Of a stretch of DNA of 47,794 nt, positions 25,521 to 33,441 are shown piece after piece (position 1 is the first letter of the stretch; each line of letters opens with the position of its first letter). Source of the DNA: Buttiauxella warmboldiae (GTDB taxonomy: Bacteria; Pseudomonadota; Gammaproteobacteria; Enterobacterales; Enterobacteriaceae); NCBI RefSeq assembly GCF_003818135.1, contig NZ_RPOH01000054.1, forward strand, positions 1 through 47,794, read 5' to 3'. Position numbers and translations under genes: made by a program. The notes below the pieces were generated by a model. That model ran no database searches. It was not told the origin of the DNA and worked only from the letters and a program-made list of their open reading frames with translations.

Positions 25521-25537
25521 TGGACAGGTTGAGTCCA
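25521..25537 (-). promoter_or_regulatory. 17-bp palindromic operator, site 1, upstream of the WYL regulator
   Basis: TGGACAGGTTGAGTCCA. Its reverse complement matches site 2 (25606-25622) at 15 of 17 positions. See the finding on the operator pair. Confidence 0.6.
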
Positions 25538-25605
25538 TAAAAACCATACAGAAAATATATCACTGAATTTTCTGGATTTTATTTTTTAGAAATCCTGCTT
25601 CAGCC

Positions 25606-25622
25606 TGGACTCATCTTGTCCA
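25606..25622 (+). promoter_or_regulatory. 17-bp palindromic operator, site 2, upstream of the WYL regulator
   Basis: TGGACTCATCTTGTCCA, TGGAC-N7-GTCCA, ending 48 bp before the regulator ATG. Between the two sites is a CAGAAAAT/ATTTTCTG inverted repeat (about 25550-25576) followed by a T-rich run. Confidence 0.6.
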
Positions 25623-25670
25623 GCACCCTGTTGAAAATATCCTTCCAGCTTCAATTGATTGGATGCCTGA

Positions 25671-26996
25671 ATGGATAAGCATGACAAACTTGGGTATCGC
25701 CTTGGATTGATACTGACTCGCCTTAACAACGGTGAATCGGTCACGGTGAGTGGGCTCGCTGAAGAGTTTAATGTCTGTGATAAGACCATCCGGCGTGACC
25801 TTACGCAGCGGCTGGCTTATCTCAACCTTCTTCGCTGTGGTAAGAAATATCACCTTCCCGTTGGCGTACTGGGACAGCGCAGCAATACGGACTTGCGCCG
25901 ATTTACGCGTATTCTGGGTATTGACGGGTTATTTCCACGCTGGGATGACCGCCTGTTAGGCATATTACTGGGCAATGCCGAAAATAACCCGTTTCTGATC
26001 AAACAGCGTCCCTACGAAAATTGTGGGGTTTTTATGTCTACATTGAATACATTGTCAGACGCGATTCGCGGCAGCAAAAAAATAAGCTTTATGTATAAAG
26101 CGAAAAGTTACAGCGCCATTGAACCCTATCGTCTCGTCAGTGACAGAGGGATCTGGTATCTCGCTGCCATTGAGGGAGGAGTGCTGAAAAGTTTCGTCAT
26201 TTCAGCGATGAAACAGGTTCTCCCCAGTAACATGTCATTTGCCATGTCGCCGGAAATTCATCTGCAAATCGAGAATGCGGAAAGTATCTGGTATGGCGCA
26301 GAGCTTACTGAAGTACTGATGTCAGTTTCTGCACGTGTAGCCCCGTGGTTCTTGCGCCGCGCGCTGTTGCCGGGTCAGGAAATTATTCACACTTCCGCAA
26401 GCGGTGATTTGCTCGTGATTTCACGGGTGGCTCACTTCGACCAAATAATCCCTCTCATTAAATACTGGATGCCCGAGGTCGAAGTTCTAAACCAGCATCG
26501 ATTCGTAATCAGGTTAAGCAAGACATACGCCTTGCCCTGGAACGATACGAGCAGAATGAAAATACGGAATCAACCGGAGATACCTCTAATGAATAAAGAT
26601 GAAAAAGCGCTCGAGAATTTTTTCGAAACCATAGCAGCAGATTTACTCAGCGGTCTTCTTGACGCCAACGATAATGAACAGAATGCGCATCTTAAAGCCT
26701 GGCTTGACGCGCCATTCAATGTGGTTCCCGAAAACCTTCTCAGGCATGCCGAGATGATTTGCAATCACTTCAGTGTTGGTGAAGACGGTCATTTGTTAAT
26801 GCACGGTATTGATGATCAACTGGCCGCAATGAACCTTTCCCGCAAGGAACGCTTCAGCCCTATGAAAAAAGGGGTCGTCGGTTACGCGGCCCCCCGTGAT
26901 CTGGAAAAAGTGAATGCCTTGCTAAAAGTAATTATTTCTTATTACGAGTGTGCGTTAATTAAAGCGAAAATGGAGAATAGTGCTAAAGATGAATAA
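25671..26996 (+). CDS. DeoR-type HTH / WYL-domain transcription regulator
   Basis: 441 residues. N-terminal winged HTH (about 18-50: [21 protein letters not shown]), central WYL domain (about 130-215) with the name-giving GIWYLAAI at 161-168, and an extra C-terminal region (about 300-441) of unknown function that is absent from short YfjR-like regulators. WYL regulators of this kind control defence genes and mobile elements, often sensing nucleic acid ligands. GGAT lies 8 bases before the ATG. The stop codon overlaps the start of the GTPase gene, so the two form a coupled pair. Two palindromes upstream suggest autoregulation. Confidence 0.85.
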   Translation: MDKHDKLGYRLGLILTRLNNGESVTVSGLAEEFNVCDKTIRRDLTQRLAYLNLLRCGKKYHLPVGVLGQRSNTDLRRFTRILGIDGLFPRWDDRLLGILLGNAENNPFLIKQRPYENCGVFMSTLNTLSDAIRGSKKISFMYKAKSYSAIEPYRLVSDRGIWYLAAIEGGVLKSFVISAMKQVLPSNMSFAMSPEIHLQIENAESIWYGAELTEVLMSVSARVAPWFLRRALLPGQEIIHTSASGDLLVISRVAHFDQIIPLIKYWMPEVEVLNQHRFVIRLSKTYALPWNDTSRMKIRNQPEIPLMNKDEKALENFFETIAADLLSGLLDANDNEQNAHLKAWLDAPFNVVPENLLRHAEMICNHFSVGEDGHLLMHGIDDQLAAMNLSRKERFSPMKKGVVGYAAPRDLEKVNALLKVIISYYECALIKAKMENSAKDE

Positions 26997-27876
26997 TACA
27001 GAAACTAAAAATCGAAATCCCGTGAAGGATGCTCTTGAAATATTACCTGAAAATATCAGGGACAGTATTGCACAACGCATCAATGACATTATCAGTTATG
27101 AGCCGGTCATTGGCATTATGGGAAAGACCGGAGCCGGGAAGTCCAGCTTATGTAATGCGATTTTTAAGGGTGATATTTGTGCAGTCAGCGATGTCGCGGC
27201 CTGTACCCGTGAAACGCAGGAAATGCGCATCCAGTTTGGCAAACGCTCAGTGCGGTTGATTGATATTCCGGGTGTGGGAGAAAATGCTGAGCGTGACGTT
27301 GAATATGAACAACTTTATCGCGACCTGTTACCACAACTGGATCTGGTTCTCTGGGTGATTAAAGGTGATGACCGCGCCTTTTCTGCGGATGAACATTTCT
27401 ACAAAAATGTGCTTGCCCCTGCTGGCGGTGAGGCTAAAACACTGTTTGTGCTCAATCAGGTCGACAAAATTGAGCCATTCCGTGAATGGGATGTTGTCAA
27501 CGCCCGGCCTTCTCCATCCCAGATGCAAAATATCCTCGATAAAGAAGCGTATATCACACAGCGATTTGGGTTTACTGACCATCCGGTGATCGCTGTTGCC
27601 GCCAGTGAGGGATACAATGTGACCCATTTGGTGGAGGCAATGGTTCGTGCGCTCCCAAAGCACGCTCAAAGCGGCGTCGCTTCTCAGGTGAGAGACGAGC
27701 ACAAAACCCGTACAGTTACAGAAGAGGCAACGGAAGGATTCGGTGATACCGTTGATCGCGTTCTTGATGATATTATTGATAACACCCTGCCAGCGCCTTT
27801 GCGCGTGGTGGTGAAAGCCGCCAAAAAAGCTGTAGTCAGTGGGCTCAAAAAGGCCTGGAACTGGATCTTTGGCTAA
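26989..27876 (+). CDS. YfjP/YeeP-family GTPase
   Basis: 295 residues from ATG 26989 (GGAGA upstream). GTPase motifs: G1 GKTGAGKS (45-52), G2 Thr in ACTRET (about 73), G3 DIPG (92-95), G4 NQVD (156-159). The C-terminus ends in a basic amphipathic segment [16 protein letters not shown] that could bind membrane. It is related to Era-like GTPases found in P4-type islands (CP4 prophages YfjP and YeeP). Those are linked to island-borne stress or toxin-antitoxin loci; the function here is unknown. It is translationally coupled to the WYL regulator. Confidence 0.85.
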   Translation: MNNTETKNRNPVKDALEILPENIRDSIAQRINDIISYEPVIGIMGKTGAGKSSLCNAIFKGDICAVSDVAACTRETQEMRIQFGKRSVRLIDIPGVGENAERDVEYEQLYRDLLPQLDLVLWVIKGDDRAFSADEHFYKNVLAPAGGEAKTLFVLNQVDKIEPFREWDVVNARPSPSQMQNILDKEAYITQRFGFTDHPVIAVAASEGYNVTHLVEAMVRALPKHAQSGVASQVRDEHKTRTVTEEATEGFGDTVDRVLDDIIDNTLPAPLRVVVKAAKKAVVSGLKKAWNWIFG

Positions 27877-27883
27877 CACCGCT

Positions 27884-27912
27884 AAAAAAAGTAACGGGAG
27901 CAGCAGCTCCCG
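27884..27912. terminator. bidirectional terminator between the GTPase gene and the convergent secreted-protein gene
   Basis: CGGGAGC-AGCA-GCTCCCG (27895-27912) with an A-run at 27884-27890, which becomes a U-run for minus-strand transcripts. Confidence 0.7.
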
Positions 27913-27935
27913 AATTGTTTACACCTCAATATTCT

Positions 27936-28328
27936 TCAGAATTTTACAATCCCTGCTTTAATTGCAAGACGGACACATCTATTAGCCTCCTGCATAATGA
28001 CGTCCTGCGGATATTTTTTCATTTCCCTATACCCATCGGATTTAGCCATGCTGCCTTCCATTCCGGCATTATCCAGAATGGCCTTCCAGGCATCCCGAAC
28101 TTTCTTTGAATCTTTTTCACCTACGCCACCGGAGAGCGTACCAAATAGCTCTTTGGCATTGCTGTTAAGATTTTTGTATTCTGCCGCGTTTGGATCCAGT
28201 AACATCGCCATTTGGGTTGACTGGCGGGTTGCTTCATAACAACGTCCTGCCCTATCAAGCGAAACAGAAGCAGCAATTGAGGTGACAGGCATGATGGCCA
28301 CAATACATGCAGCAATTATCTTTTTCAT
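27936..28328 (-). CDS. small secreted protein with two cysteines (130 aa)
   Basis: A signal peptide (MKKIIAACIVAIMPVTSIAA, cleavage probably after SIAA) precedes a mostly helical mature domain. Two cysteines remain after cleavage: RCYEA near the start and NRCVRLA near the end, suited to one disulphide in the periplasm. The start was taken at ATG 28328 because it begins the signal peptide. No family recognised. It shows the same cysteine layout as its upstream neighbour (28371-28691), 42 bp away in the same direction, so the two are probably an operon of distant paralogues. Confidence 0.65.
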   Translation of the reverse strand: MKKIIAACIVAIMPVTSIAASVSLDRAGRCYEATRQSTQMAMLLDPNAAEYKNLNSNAKELFGTLSGGVGEKDSKKVRDAWKAILDNAGMEGSMAKSDGYREMKKYPQDVIMQEANRCVRLAIKAGIVKF

Positions 28329-28370
28329 ATCATTATTACCCACTTGGATGAGAAGGTTGATCTGTTCTGA

Positions 28371-28691
28371 CTACTGTCTGTTTGATGGTTTTCGGTAAAA
28401 TGTCACACACTTATCTGCAAACGCTGCCTGCTGGTATGCCCGAGGCAGTTCATTATCCAGGGCGATGGTGTTTTCATTAATCGATTCTTCGTCAACGCCA
28501 TAACGTTGTAGTTCTCTCTCCAAATATTTGTAAATTTCAGCAGTGACCTTTTTATCTGACTCCATGAGTTGCCTGTTTATACTGTCCATCGCAAGGTAAC
28601 AGGCTACACGGTTATTTACCTGAACAAGCCCGGCATGCGCCTGTGACAAAAAACCCGTGAATAACAGAGCTGCTATTATCATTCTTTTCAT
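28371..28691 (-). CDS. small secreted protein with two cysteines (106 aa), paralogue of the next gene
   Basis: The signal peptide MKRMIIAALLFTGFLSQAHA is clear, with cleavage after AHA. The mature protein has ACYLAM and DKCVTFY, paralleling the cysteine positions of 27936-28328. ATG 28691 has AAGGATG upstream. Its function is unknown. Predicted periplasmic or secreted, helical. Confidence 0.65.
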   Translation of the reverse strand: MKRMIIAALLFTGFLSQAHAGLVQVNNRVACYLAMDSINRQLMESDKKVTAEIYKYLERELQRYGVDEESINENTIALDNELPRAYQQAAFADKCVTFYRKPSNRQ

Positions 28692-28776
28692 CTTACATCC
28701 TTCATTAAGGTGATTTTTTTGGTTCATTGCAGAGCCTAATGCAATGCGAGGACAGGTTATGTCCATGTAGAGAAAA

Positions 28777-29013
28777 TTATTTGAATATTCCTTGCCTGAC
28801 TCGCTCTCTTATCAGAGGAGCCAACCGCACTTTCCCGGGGGAAATAACTTCCGTTACTGTTTCCACCCTCAATAAGTCCCGTCGCCCTGTCCGACGGGAA
28901 ACAGAAAACTGCTGGCAAATATCATTAACCGACAGAGAATTACCGGTATAGAGCTGGAGCAATATCCACCCCAGTCTTTCAGCGATCTTCTCGCCTCGTG
29001 ACTGACGCATCAT
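28777..29013 (-). CDS. stand-alone DeoR-type HTH protein (78 aa)
   Basis: The frame RLGWILLQLYTGNSLSVNDICQQF SVSRRTGRRDLL aligns with the HTH of the WYL regulator at 25671 ([20 protein letters not shown]). The protein ends at 78 residues without any WYL domain, and no WYL remnant follows. It may be a mini-regulator that competes with the full one, or a fragment. The start region is preceded by AGG; it is followed directly by the secreted-protein gene on the same strand. Confidence 0.6.
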   Translation of the reverse strand: MMRQSRGEKIAERLGWILLQLYTGNSLSVNDICQQFSVSRRTGRRDLLRVETVTEVISPGKVRLAPLIRERVRQGIFK

Positions 29014-29093
29014 GGGTACCTGTATGGTTTCGTTTTAACAATCCATCGGACAATTCATCACCTAACATGCTGTAATTTCGATATTCTTTATGC

Positions 29094-29117
29094 GGTGTAA
29101 AACTGCCGTTGGGGTAA
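29094..29117 (+). repeat. 24-bp intergenic repeat, copy 2
   Basis: Matches 19258-19281 at 23 of 24 positions. It lies about 80 bp upstream of the 29013 HTH start, in opposite orientation to that gene. Confidence 0.6.
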
Positions 29118-29170
29118 TAGAGTAATCGTTATCACCCTGTCACTGAGGAATGCGCCATTTGGGCCTAAAC

Positions 29171-29195
29171 CACGAGGGATCTGAGATCCCCCGTG
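29171..29195. promoter_or_regulatory. 25-bp palindrome
   Basis: Two 12-bp arms (CACGAGGGATCT and AGATCCCCCGTG) around a single central G, with one mismatch, in the spacer between the HTH gene and the DUF2787 gene. No T-run follows, so an operator or replication site is more likely than a terminator. The rest of this spacer (29014-29308) holds copy 2 of the repeat and nothing else I can name. Confidence 0.5.
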
Positions 29196-29308
29196 TCTGA
29201 ACATGTTTATGCGAACAGCCTGGAAAAAACGGCATCATCCTCATGCTGTGATGTGCTGCTCATGAAGTGGATTACAAAGATACCTGCTTTCTTCCTGTTC
29301 ATAACGGG

Positions 29309-29743
29309 TCAACAACTTTCCTCTGTTACCGTTACCCGGTAAATATCCATAGAGAGATATTCCATAAAATTACTCTCCCACAATGACCAGAGATCATTCT
29401 TCTCTGCTGCAAGTGAAATATCTCCAGCGAGATAATGAAAGACATAATGACCCGACCAGCAAAAGTCTATTTCCTTTTCCAGTTCCGGGTAGACTCTCCC
29501 CATGAAACTAAAGTCTGTGACATAATCGAAATACCATTCGTCATCCTTGTGGATGAACCTCATTTCAACAGGATGAAAGCCACCGGATTCTACGCTGTAA
29601 TCCGGATCACGGAAATTAATGACCACCGCCCTTACCTTCGTTTTCAGCGCGTGCTCTGACAGAAGAGTCGCAATGTGCTGCTGAAATTGTTTTGTTACAG
29701 GCAGCGTTAATCCTGCCTGTTTTAAGACATCCTGGGTTTGCAT
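29309..29743 (-). CDS. DUF2787 family protein
   Basis: A 144-residue protein matching DUF2787: VVINFRDPDYSVESGGFHPVEMR, then WYFDYVTDFSFMG and YPELEKEIDFCW. This family is of unknown function and is found mainly on mobile elements of gammaproteobacteria. ATG 29743 follows AGGA at a longer than usual distance. It is the last of a row of four minus-strand genes that begins after the integrase. Confidence 0.8.
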   Translation of the reverse strand: MQTQDVLKQAGLTLPVTKQFQQHIATLLSEHALKTKVRAVVINFRDPDYSVESGGFHPVEMRFIHKDDEWYFDYVTDFSFMGRVYPELEKEIDFCWSGHYVFHYLAGDISLAAEKNDLWSLWESNFMEYLSMDIYRVTVTEESC

Positions 29744-29815
29744 AATGGATTTTCCTGTAAAAGGTGAGTAGAGATGTGTTGCAGTTTCTGGTTGTATAGC
29801 AGCTCTGGTAAAGAA

Positions 29816-30346
29816 TTAATCCTCCGTAATCGTTTCCTGAATATCGATTGCACTGAGTTTATTCAGACGATCCCGCCAGTCAGGATATAAAACATGCGTA
29901 AATAACTTATCCGGATGTTCCTCCAGCAAACATATATCCGGGGAACGTAAAACTGCAGCCAGAAAACCTGCGTTATTGGCACTTGCCCCTTTGAAGAGCG
30001 ATTTGAATACTCCAGAAGTGAAACCCGTTGCAGGTTGATTTTCCAGTACACTTTCAATCTTCGTAATTGGTACCCAGTCTTTTGAGAATAACCCTCCGCT
30101 GCCATTTGCAATCAGTCGGAGATAAAGCTCATTATCTGCTTCAGATTTTGCCAGTTGCCATGTCAGCATGCCACTGGCTTTAGGGCTGATTTTTTCCGCC
30201 TGACCTGATTCAATGAGCAGCTTATAACTCTCTTCAGGTAATATTTGCTCATCTTCAGTGATACCTTTTTCAATATCACTTAAATCATTATTTAACTCCA
30301 GCGCCTCGTGTTCATTATCATTTTTTCCTGACTTTGATTTTCTCAT
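29816..30346 (-). CDS. hypothetical protein (176 aa)
   Basis: Starts at the second ATG (30346), which lies 6 bases after AGGAG; the first ATG overlaps that site. The N-terminus is charged and likely disordered (about 1-40), followed by ESYKLLIESGQAEKISPKASGMLTW and a compact domain with FTSGVFKSLFKGAS. No known family recognised. The gene lies 25 bp downstream of the next upstream gene. Confidence 0.6.
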   Translation of the reverse strand: MRKSKSGKNDNEHEALELNNDLSDIEKGITEDEQILPEESYKLLIESGQAEKISPKASGMLTWQLAKSEADNELYLRLIANGSGGLFSKDWVPITKIESVLENQPATGFTSGVFKSLFKGASANNAGFLAAVLRSPDICLLEEHPDKLFTHVLYPDWRDRLNKLSAIDIQETITED

Positions 30347-30371
30347 TTTCATCTCCTGATTTTAATCTGAT

Positions 30372-30743
30372 TTACAGACGGGATTCCGGCATAGACATTA
30401 ATTTATCAATCCCACCCAGAGGACAATTGGGATGAAACAACAGATAAATACCATTTCCATTATCTTCTGTAATTGATAGCATCAAGTAATATTCATCTGT
30501 CAGATGGACCACGAACTCAGGGTTTGCAATTAAATGATGAATTACATCCAGTACGTGCCGTTTAATATCTTCGGGAACATCACCGGGTTCAATGTACATT
30601 AATGTTACACCCACCTCTCCCCAAAAATTCATTGCGGAAAGTTCATCATCAAATGGAAGTATCAGTTCTTTTCTCAAGACAGTCATAACTGAATCGGGAA
30701 GAAGGAGCGACGGCAGGTCTTGCCAGTTCGAGATAAATTTCAT
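30372..30743 (-). CDS. hypothetical protein (123 aa)
   Basis: A soluble acidic protein starting MKFISNWQDLPSLLLPDSV, with GAGGA 8 bases upstream. A mixed alpha/beta pattern is suggested by VGVTLMYIEPG and EYYLMLSITEDNGNGIYLLF. No family recognised. It forms a pair with the downstream gene at 29816-30346, and an intrinsic terminator separates it from the zinc-ribbon gene upstream. Confidence 0.6.
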   Translation of the reverse strand: MKFISNWQDLPSLLLPDSVMTVLRKELILPFDDELSAMNFWGEVGVTLMYIEPGDVPEDIKRHVLDVIHHLIANPEFVVHLTDEYYLMLSITEDNGNGIYLLFHPNCPLGGIDKLMSMPESRL

Positions 30744-30760
30744 TGAATAATCCTCATAAA

Positions 30761-30793
30761 CAAAAAACCCGATACGTTTTAAGTATCGGGGTT
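30761..30793 (-). terminator. intrinsic terminator after the zinc-ribbon gene
   Basis: On the minus strand CCCGATAC-TTAAAAC-GTATCGGG is followed by TTTTTTG: a strong stem with a U-run. Confidence 0.85.
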
Positions 30794-30836
30794 ACATAGA
30801 CAGGGTAAAGAATCTGGAATTGCCTTCAGTGGTCAT

Positions 30837-31088
30837 CTATATTCTTTCATAATATCTACAATCCTTGCAGATAAGCACTGGAGCATTATTCCTTTCACGC
30901 TGTTCAAGGAATCCAAAGAGACGCTGTATCGCCCTGATGATTTCTTTAAGCAATTCTGGTAATTGATCCGGGCTAATATAACCGGATGTTGATGTCAGAA
31001 ACCGGTCATCGCGAGCCACCTTTGCTATATTTCCGGCAGTTTCTGTGACTGTATTCCGACTACCGCACTTAGGGCACTTTAACGGCAT
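30837..31088 (-). CDS. small zinc-ribbon protein (83 aa)
   Basis: CPKCGS near the N-terminus and CKDCRYYE near the C-terminus form a four-cysteine zinc site; between them is a helical segment LPELLKEIIRAIQRLFGFLEQ. The ATG at 31088 has GGAGA 6 bases upstream. It lies 32 bp after the integrase gene on the same strand. The function is unknown. Confidence 0.6.
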   Translation of the reverse strand: MPLKCPKCGSRNTVTETAGNIAKVARDDRFLTSTSGYISPDQLPELLKEIIRAIQRLFGFLEQRERNNAPVLICKDCRYYERI

Positions 31089-31119
31089 AATCATTCTCCA
31101 CGTTTAAGAGACGCAAAAA

Positions 31120-32322
31120 TCACTGTTCTTTACTGGTAGCTACAGGGGTTAAAAGAAGGTCGGTAACACCCTGCCCGGTCTGACGCATTCGCTCTGGTGT
31201 CAGTTTTGCGTAGCGCTCCGTACTCTGAATACTGGCATGCGCCAGCTGGGCTTTAACGTCATACAGGCTGTACTGTCCACTGGAGACAAGTAATGATGCG
31301 ACAGAATGGCGCGTGGTGTGGAAACAGACTTCACTTTTATCTATCCCGCATTCTGCCAGTATTTTTTCATAGGCCCACCGGGGTTCTGATATCGGTTTTC
31401 CATTATCTTTTACGGCAAACAGATAGGGGTTGCTGCCAGCCCGTGGGATCGAATCAATAATGGATAATGCAACATCACTGAGATACACAGTTCTGCTGCG
31501 ACCATTCTTAGTATAAGGAATGAATAACGACCTGTTATCCCGATCAATATGTTTGTGCATGACGTTCAGCATTTCTGATTTGCGTGTACCGGTTAACAGC
31601 AGCATGGCTATCAGTCCCCCGGCTGCCTTATTGGGGTATCGTGCCGCAGCGTCGAGGATCCTTCTGATCTCATCGGCATCAAAAAAGCGCGTCCGCTGAT
31701 TATTCTCCTTCAGCAAAGGGATCTTATCGGCTTCATTCTTCTCCAGGACATCCTGTCGTAGCGCATAACGCCCCATAGTTTTCAGAATAGCCAGTGCCCT
31801 GTTACAGGTAGACGGTGCATACTGCTGGCTATGAATACGACCCTCAAGCATGTCGAAAAGCACCTGCTGGATTTCCCGGGCCCGAAGGTCGCAGTAACGT
31901 ATCTTTCCCAGACGAGGTTCAATGTATTGCGTGAAACGCTGAACATCCTTATCCCAGGACTTTTTATGCCGCTTGATGAACGGAACATAGGTCTGGTGAA
32001 AAAACTCACTAAGCGTTGGCATCGCACGATAATTATCGCGCTCTGCCTTAGGGTCATTTCCCAGTGCAATCGCCTCCTTATGACGGCGAGCTATCTGGCG
32101 AGCTGTCCCCACATCAATTTCAGGGAATCTGCCAATACTGATACTTTTTTTGGTACCGTGGAATGTGTAGCGCAGGAGGAAACGTTTGTTGCCCGTTCGA
32201 CCTGAGAGGCATTTGAGGCCAATGACCTCGGTATCAGATACCTCAAGCTCTGTAGATCGGGTATCTGTGTTTGCCGGAAGGGCTTTGATGGATGAATTGG
32301 TGAATCGGAAGGATTTTTGCAT
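31120..32322 (-). CDS. P4-type tyrosine integrase (second recombinase)
   Basis: 400 residues. N-terminal DUF4102 arm-binding domain (GLKCLSGRTGNKRFLLRYTF, ISIGRFPEIDVGTAR), core-binding domain (about 104-195), catalytic domain with LLTGTRKSEMLN (R247), CFHTTRHSVASLL (H335, R338), LAHASIQSTERYAK (H362, nucleophile Y371). ATG 32322 has GAGGAT 7 bases upstream, and the first in-frame ATG at 32334 is part of that ribosome site. In pipolins a second recombinase near the UDG gene is usual. It may be the one that acts at leuZ, since it lies nearest attR. Confidence 0.93.
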   Translation of the reverse strand: MQKSFRFTNSSIKALPANTDTRSTELEVSDTEVIGLKCLSGRTGNKRFLLRYTFHGTKKSISIGRFPEIDVGTARQIARRHKEAIALGNDPKAERDNYRAMPTLSEFFHQTYVPFIKRHKKSWDKDVQRFTQYIEPRLGKIRYCDLRAREIQQVLFDMLEGRIHSQQYAPSTCNRALAILKTMGRYALRQDVLEKNEADKIPLLKENNQRTRFFDADEIRRILDAAARYPNKAAGGLIAMLLLTGTRKSEMLNVMHKHIDRDNRSLFIPYTKNGRSRTVYLSDVALSIIDSIPRAGSNPYLFAVKDNGKPISEPRWAYEKILAECGIDKSEVCFHTTRHSVASLLVSSGQYSLYDVKAQLAHASIQSTERYAKLTPERMRQTGQGVTDLLLTPVATSKEQ

Positions 32323-32402
32323 ATTTATCCTCATGTATCTGATTTATATCATGAAAATAATATATATCTGAAGGTGTTTTTATTACGGGGCAGGATTGAA
32401 TA

Positions 32403-33143
32403 ATGGAAAGGCTATTAGACGCGTACAAACGGATATTACAGGAAGTTGACGCCCTGTCATTTAACCTGAATGAAGATAAATACTCAGGCGTCTTTTTACC
32501 TGTGCCGTTTGAAGAATACTGGCATTCACCGGTAAAAATCATGCTGGTTGGACGTGAAACCGCTGGCTGGAATACGCTGAATGGTAAGAATACGATGTCA
32601 CGGGTGCTGGGACATATACCTGACGTCACTATCGGGCAAGTGGTTGAAGAGGCTGTAGCTCGTTACAGGAATCATCTTCCGGTACAAAATGATGGCACCA
32701 CCAACCTCAAATCACGTAGCCGCTTCACACAATATCATTTCAGGCTGGCCCGGGAGCTTAACATTCCTCCCCTGGCAATCGTATATGCCAATCTACTGGC
32801 GTGGGATTACGACGGACTGACCCCTCTCAATCGCCCTCAAAATGAAGTGCAGGAAGTCATATTAGCCTCACTGAAACTGCTGGCGGTACAAATTAAACAC
32901 CTTGATCCTAATTTCATCATCTTTGCATCTGGAGCCCGGAGAACAGACTACATCATAAAACAGGTGCTTACTGAGCTAGGCGGCTATGAGACTTCTTCAG
33001 TCATTCCGGGGAAGCTATGGGAGTTCAAAACAGGTAATGCAATCTGTTTCAGAATTGCCCATCCAAGGGCTATGCGCGGACACCAGAAGTACAGAGATGA
33101 GGTGATAGCACGAATTAAGCAACTTTATACTCAGGGTGGCTAG
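32403..33143 (+). CDS. uracil-DNA-glycosylase-like protein
   Basis: 246 residues with a UDG-superfamily pattern: beta strand then IMLVGRETAGWN (46-57), corresponding to the water-activating GEAPG-type loop, and near the end RIAHPRAM (H220, P221), corresponding to the minor-groove HP-S loop. A UDG-like gene beside attR is a stable feature of E. coli pipolins. It would remove uracil from DNA; the catalytic Asp/Asn of classical families is replaced by Glu in RETAGWN, so activity is uncertain. CAGGA lies 8 bases before the ATG. Confidence 0.75.
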   Translation: MERLLDAYKRILQEVDALSFNLNEDKYSGVFLPVPFEEYWHSPVKIMLVGRETAGWNTLNGKNTMSRVLGHIPDVTIGQVVEEAVARYRNHLPVQNDGTTNLKSRSRFTQYHFRLARELNIPPLAIVYANLLAWDYDGLTPLNRPQNEVQEVILASLKLLAVQIKHLDPNFIIFASGARRTDYIIKQVLTELGGYETSSVIPGKLWEFKTGNAICFRIAHPRAMRGHQKYRDEVIARIKQLYTQGG

Positions 33144-33320
33144 AGCATTACAACTTGCTCAGCAGGCCTCCCTTTCCCGGAAGAGTACCGGAAAACAGGC
33201 AAAGCGGCCTGGTTCTCTATGCTGGAGGCGACACGTTCGATTCGGCATTGCCAGGCTGGAGATTGCAGTTCATTGCACCCCGTGAGCACAGGATATGCAC
33301 AGGGCGTGAATTTCAGGCAC

Positions 33321-33342
33321 AAAAAAACCACCCGAAGGTGGT
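33321..33342 (-). terminator. element-borne terminator of the leuZ operon
   Basis: ACCACC-CGAA-GGTGGT (33327-33342) followed on the minus strand by seven U residues. It resembles the hairpin at 5033-5046 and shows that the element restores a terminator to the tRNA operon as well as the tRNA 3' end. Confidence 0.85.
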
Positions 33343-33379
33343 TTCACGACACTGCTTATTGCTTTGATTATTCTGATGT

Positions 33380-33441
33380 TTCCCATGGTACCCGGAGTGG
33401 GACTTGAACCCACACAGCGCGAACGCCGAGGGATTTTAAAT
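33380..33441 (-). repeat. attR, element-supplied 3' half of tRNA-Leu
   Basis: Partner of 5087-5148, 58 of 62 bases identical. Because the host's own 3' end is at attL, this copy came with the element. Confidence 0.9.

Larger units (their letters stand above)
5087..33441. mobile_element. pipolin-type integrative element in tRNA-Leu leuZ
   Basis: About 28.4 kb flanked by 62-bp tRNA-derived direct repeats. It carries a primer-independent-type family-B DNA polymerase (22808-25408), two tyrosine recombinases (20667-21788 and 31120-32322), an AlpA-like excisionase (21924-22112), a UDG-like protein next to attR (32403-33143) and a type I restriction system. This gene set and the tRNA-Leu target are those described for enterobacterial pipolins. 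Many genes inside are more AT-rich than the flanks. Cargo between polymerase and second integrase (WYL regulator, GTPase, DUF2787 and others) resembles that of P4-like islands. Confidence 0.93.
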
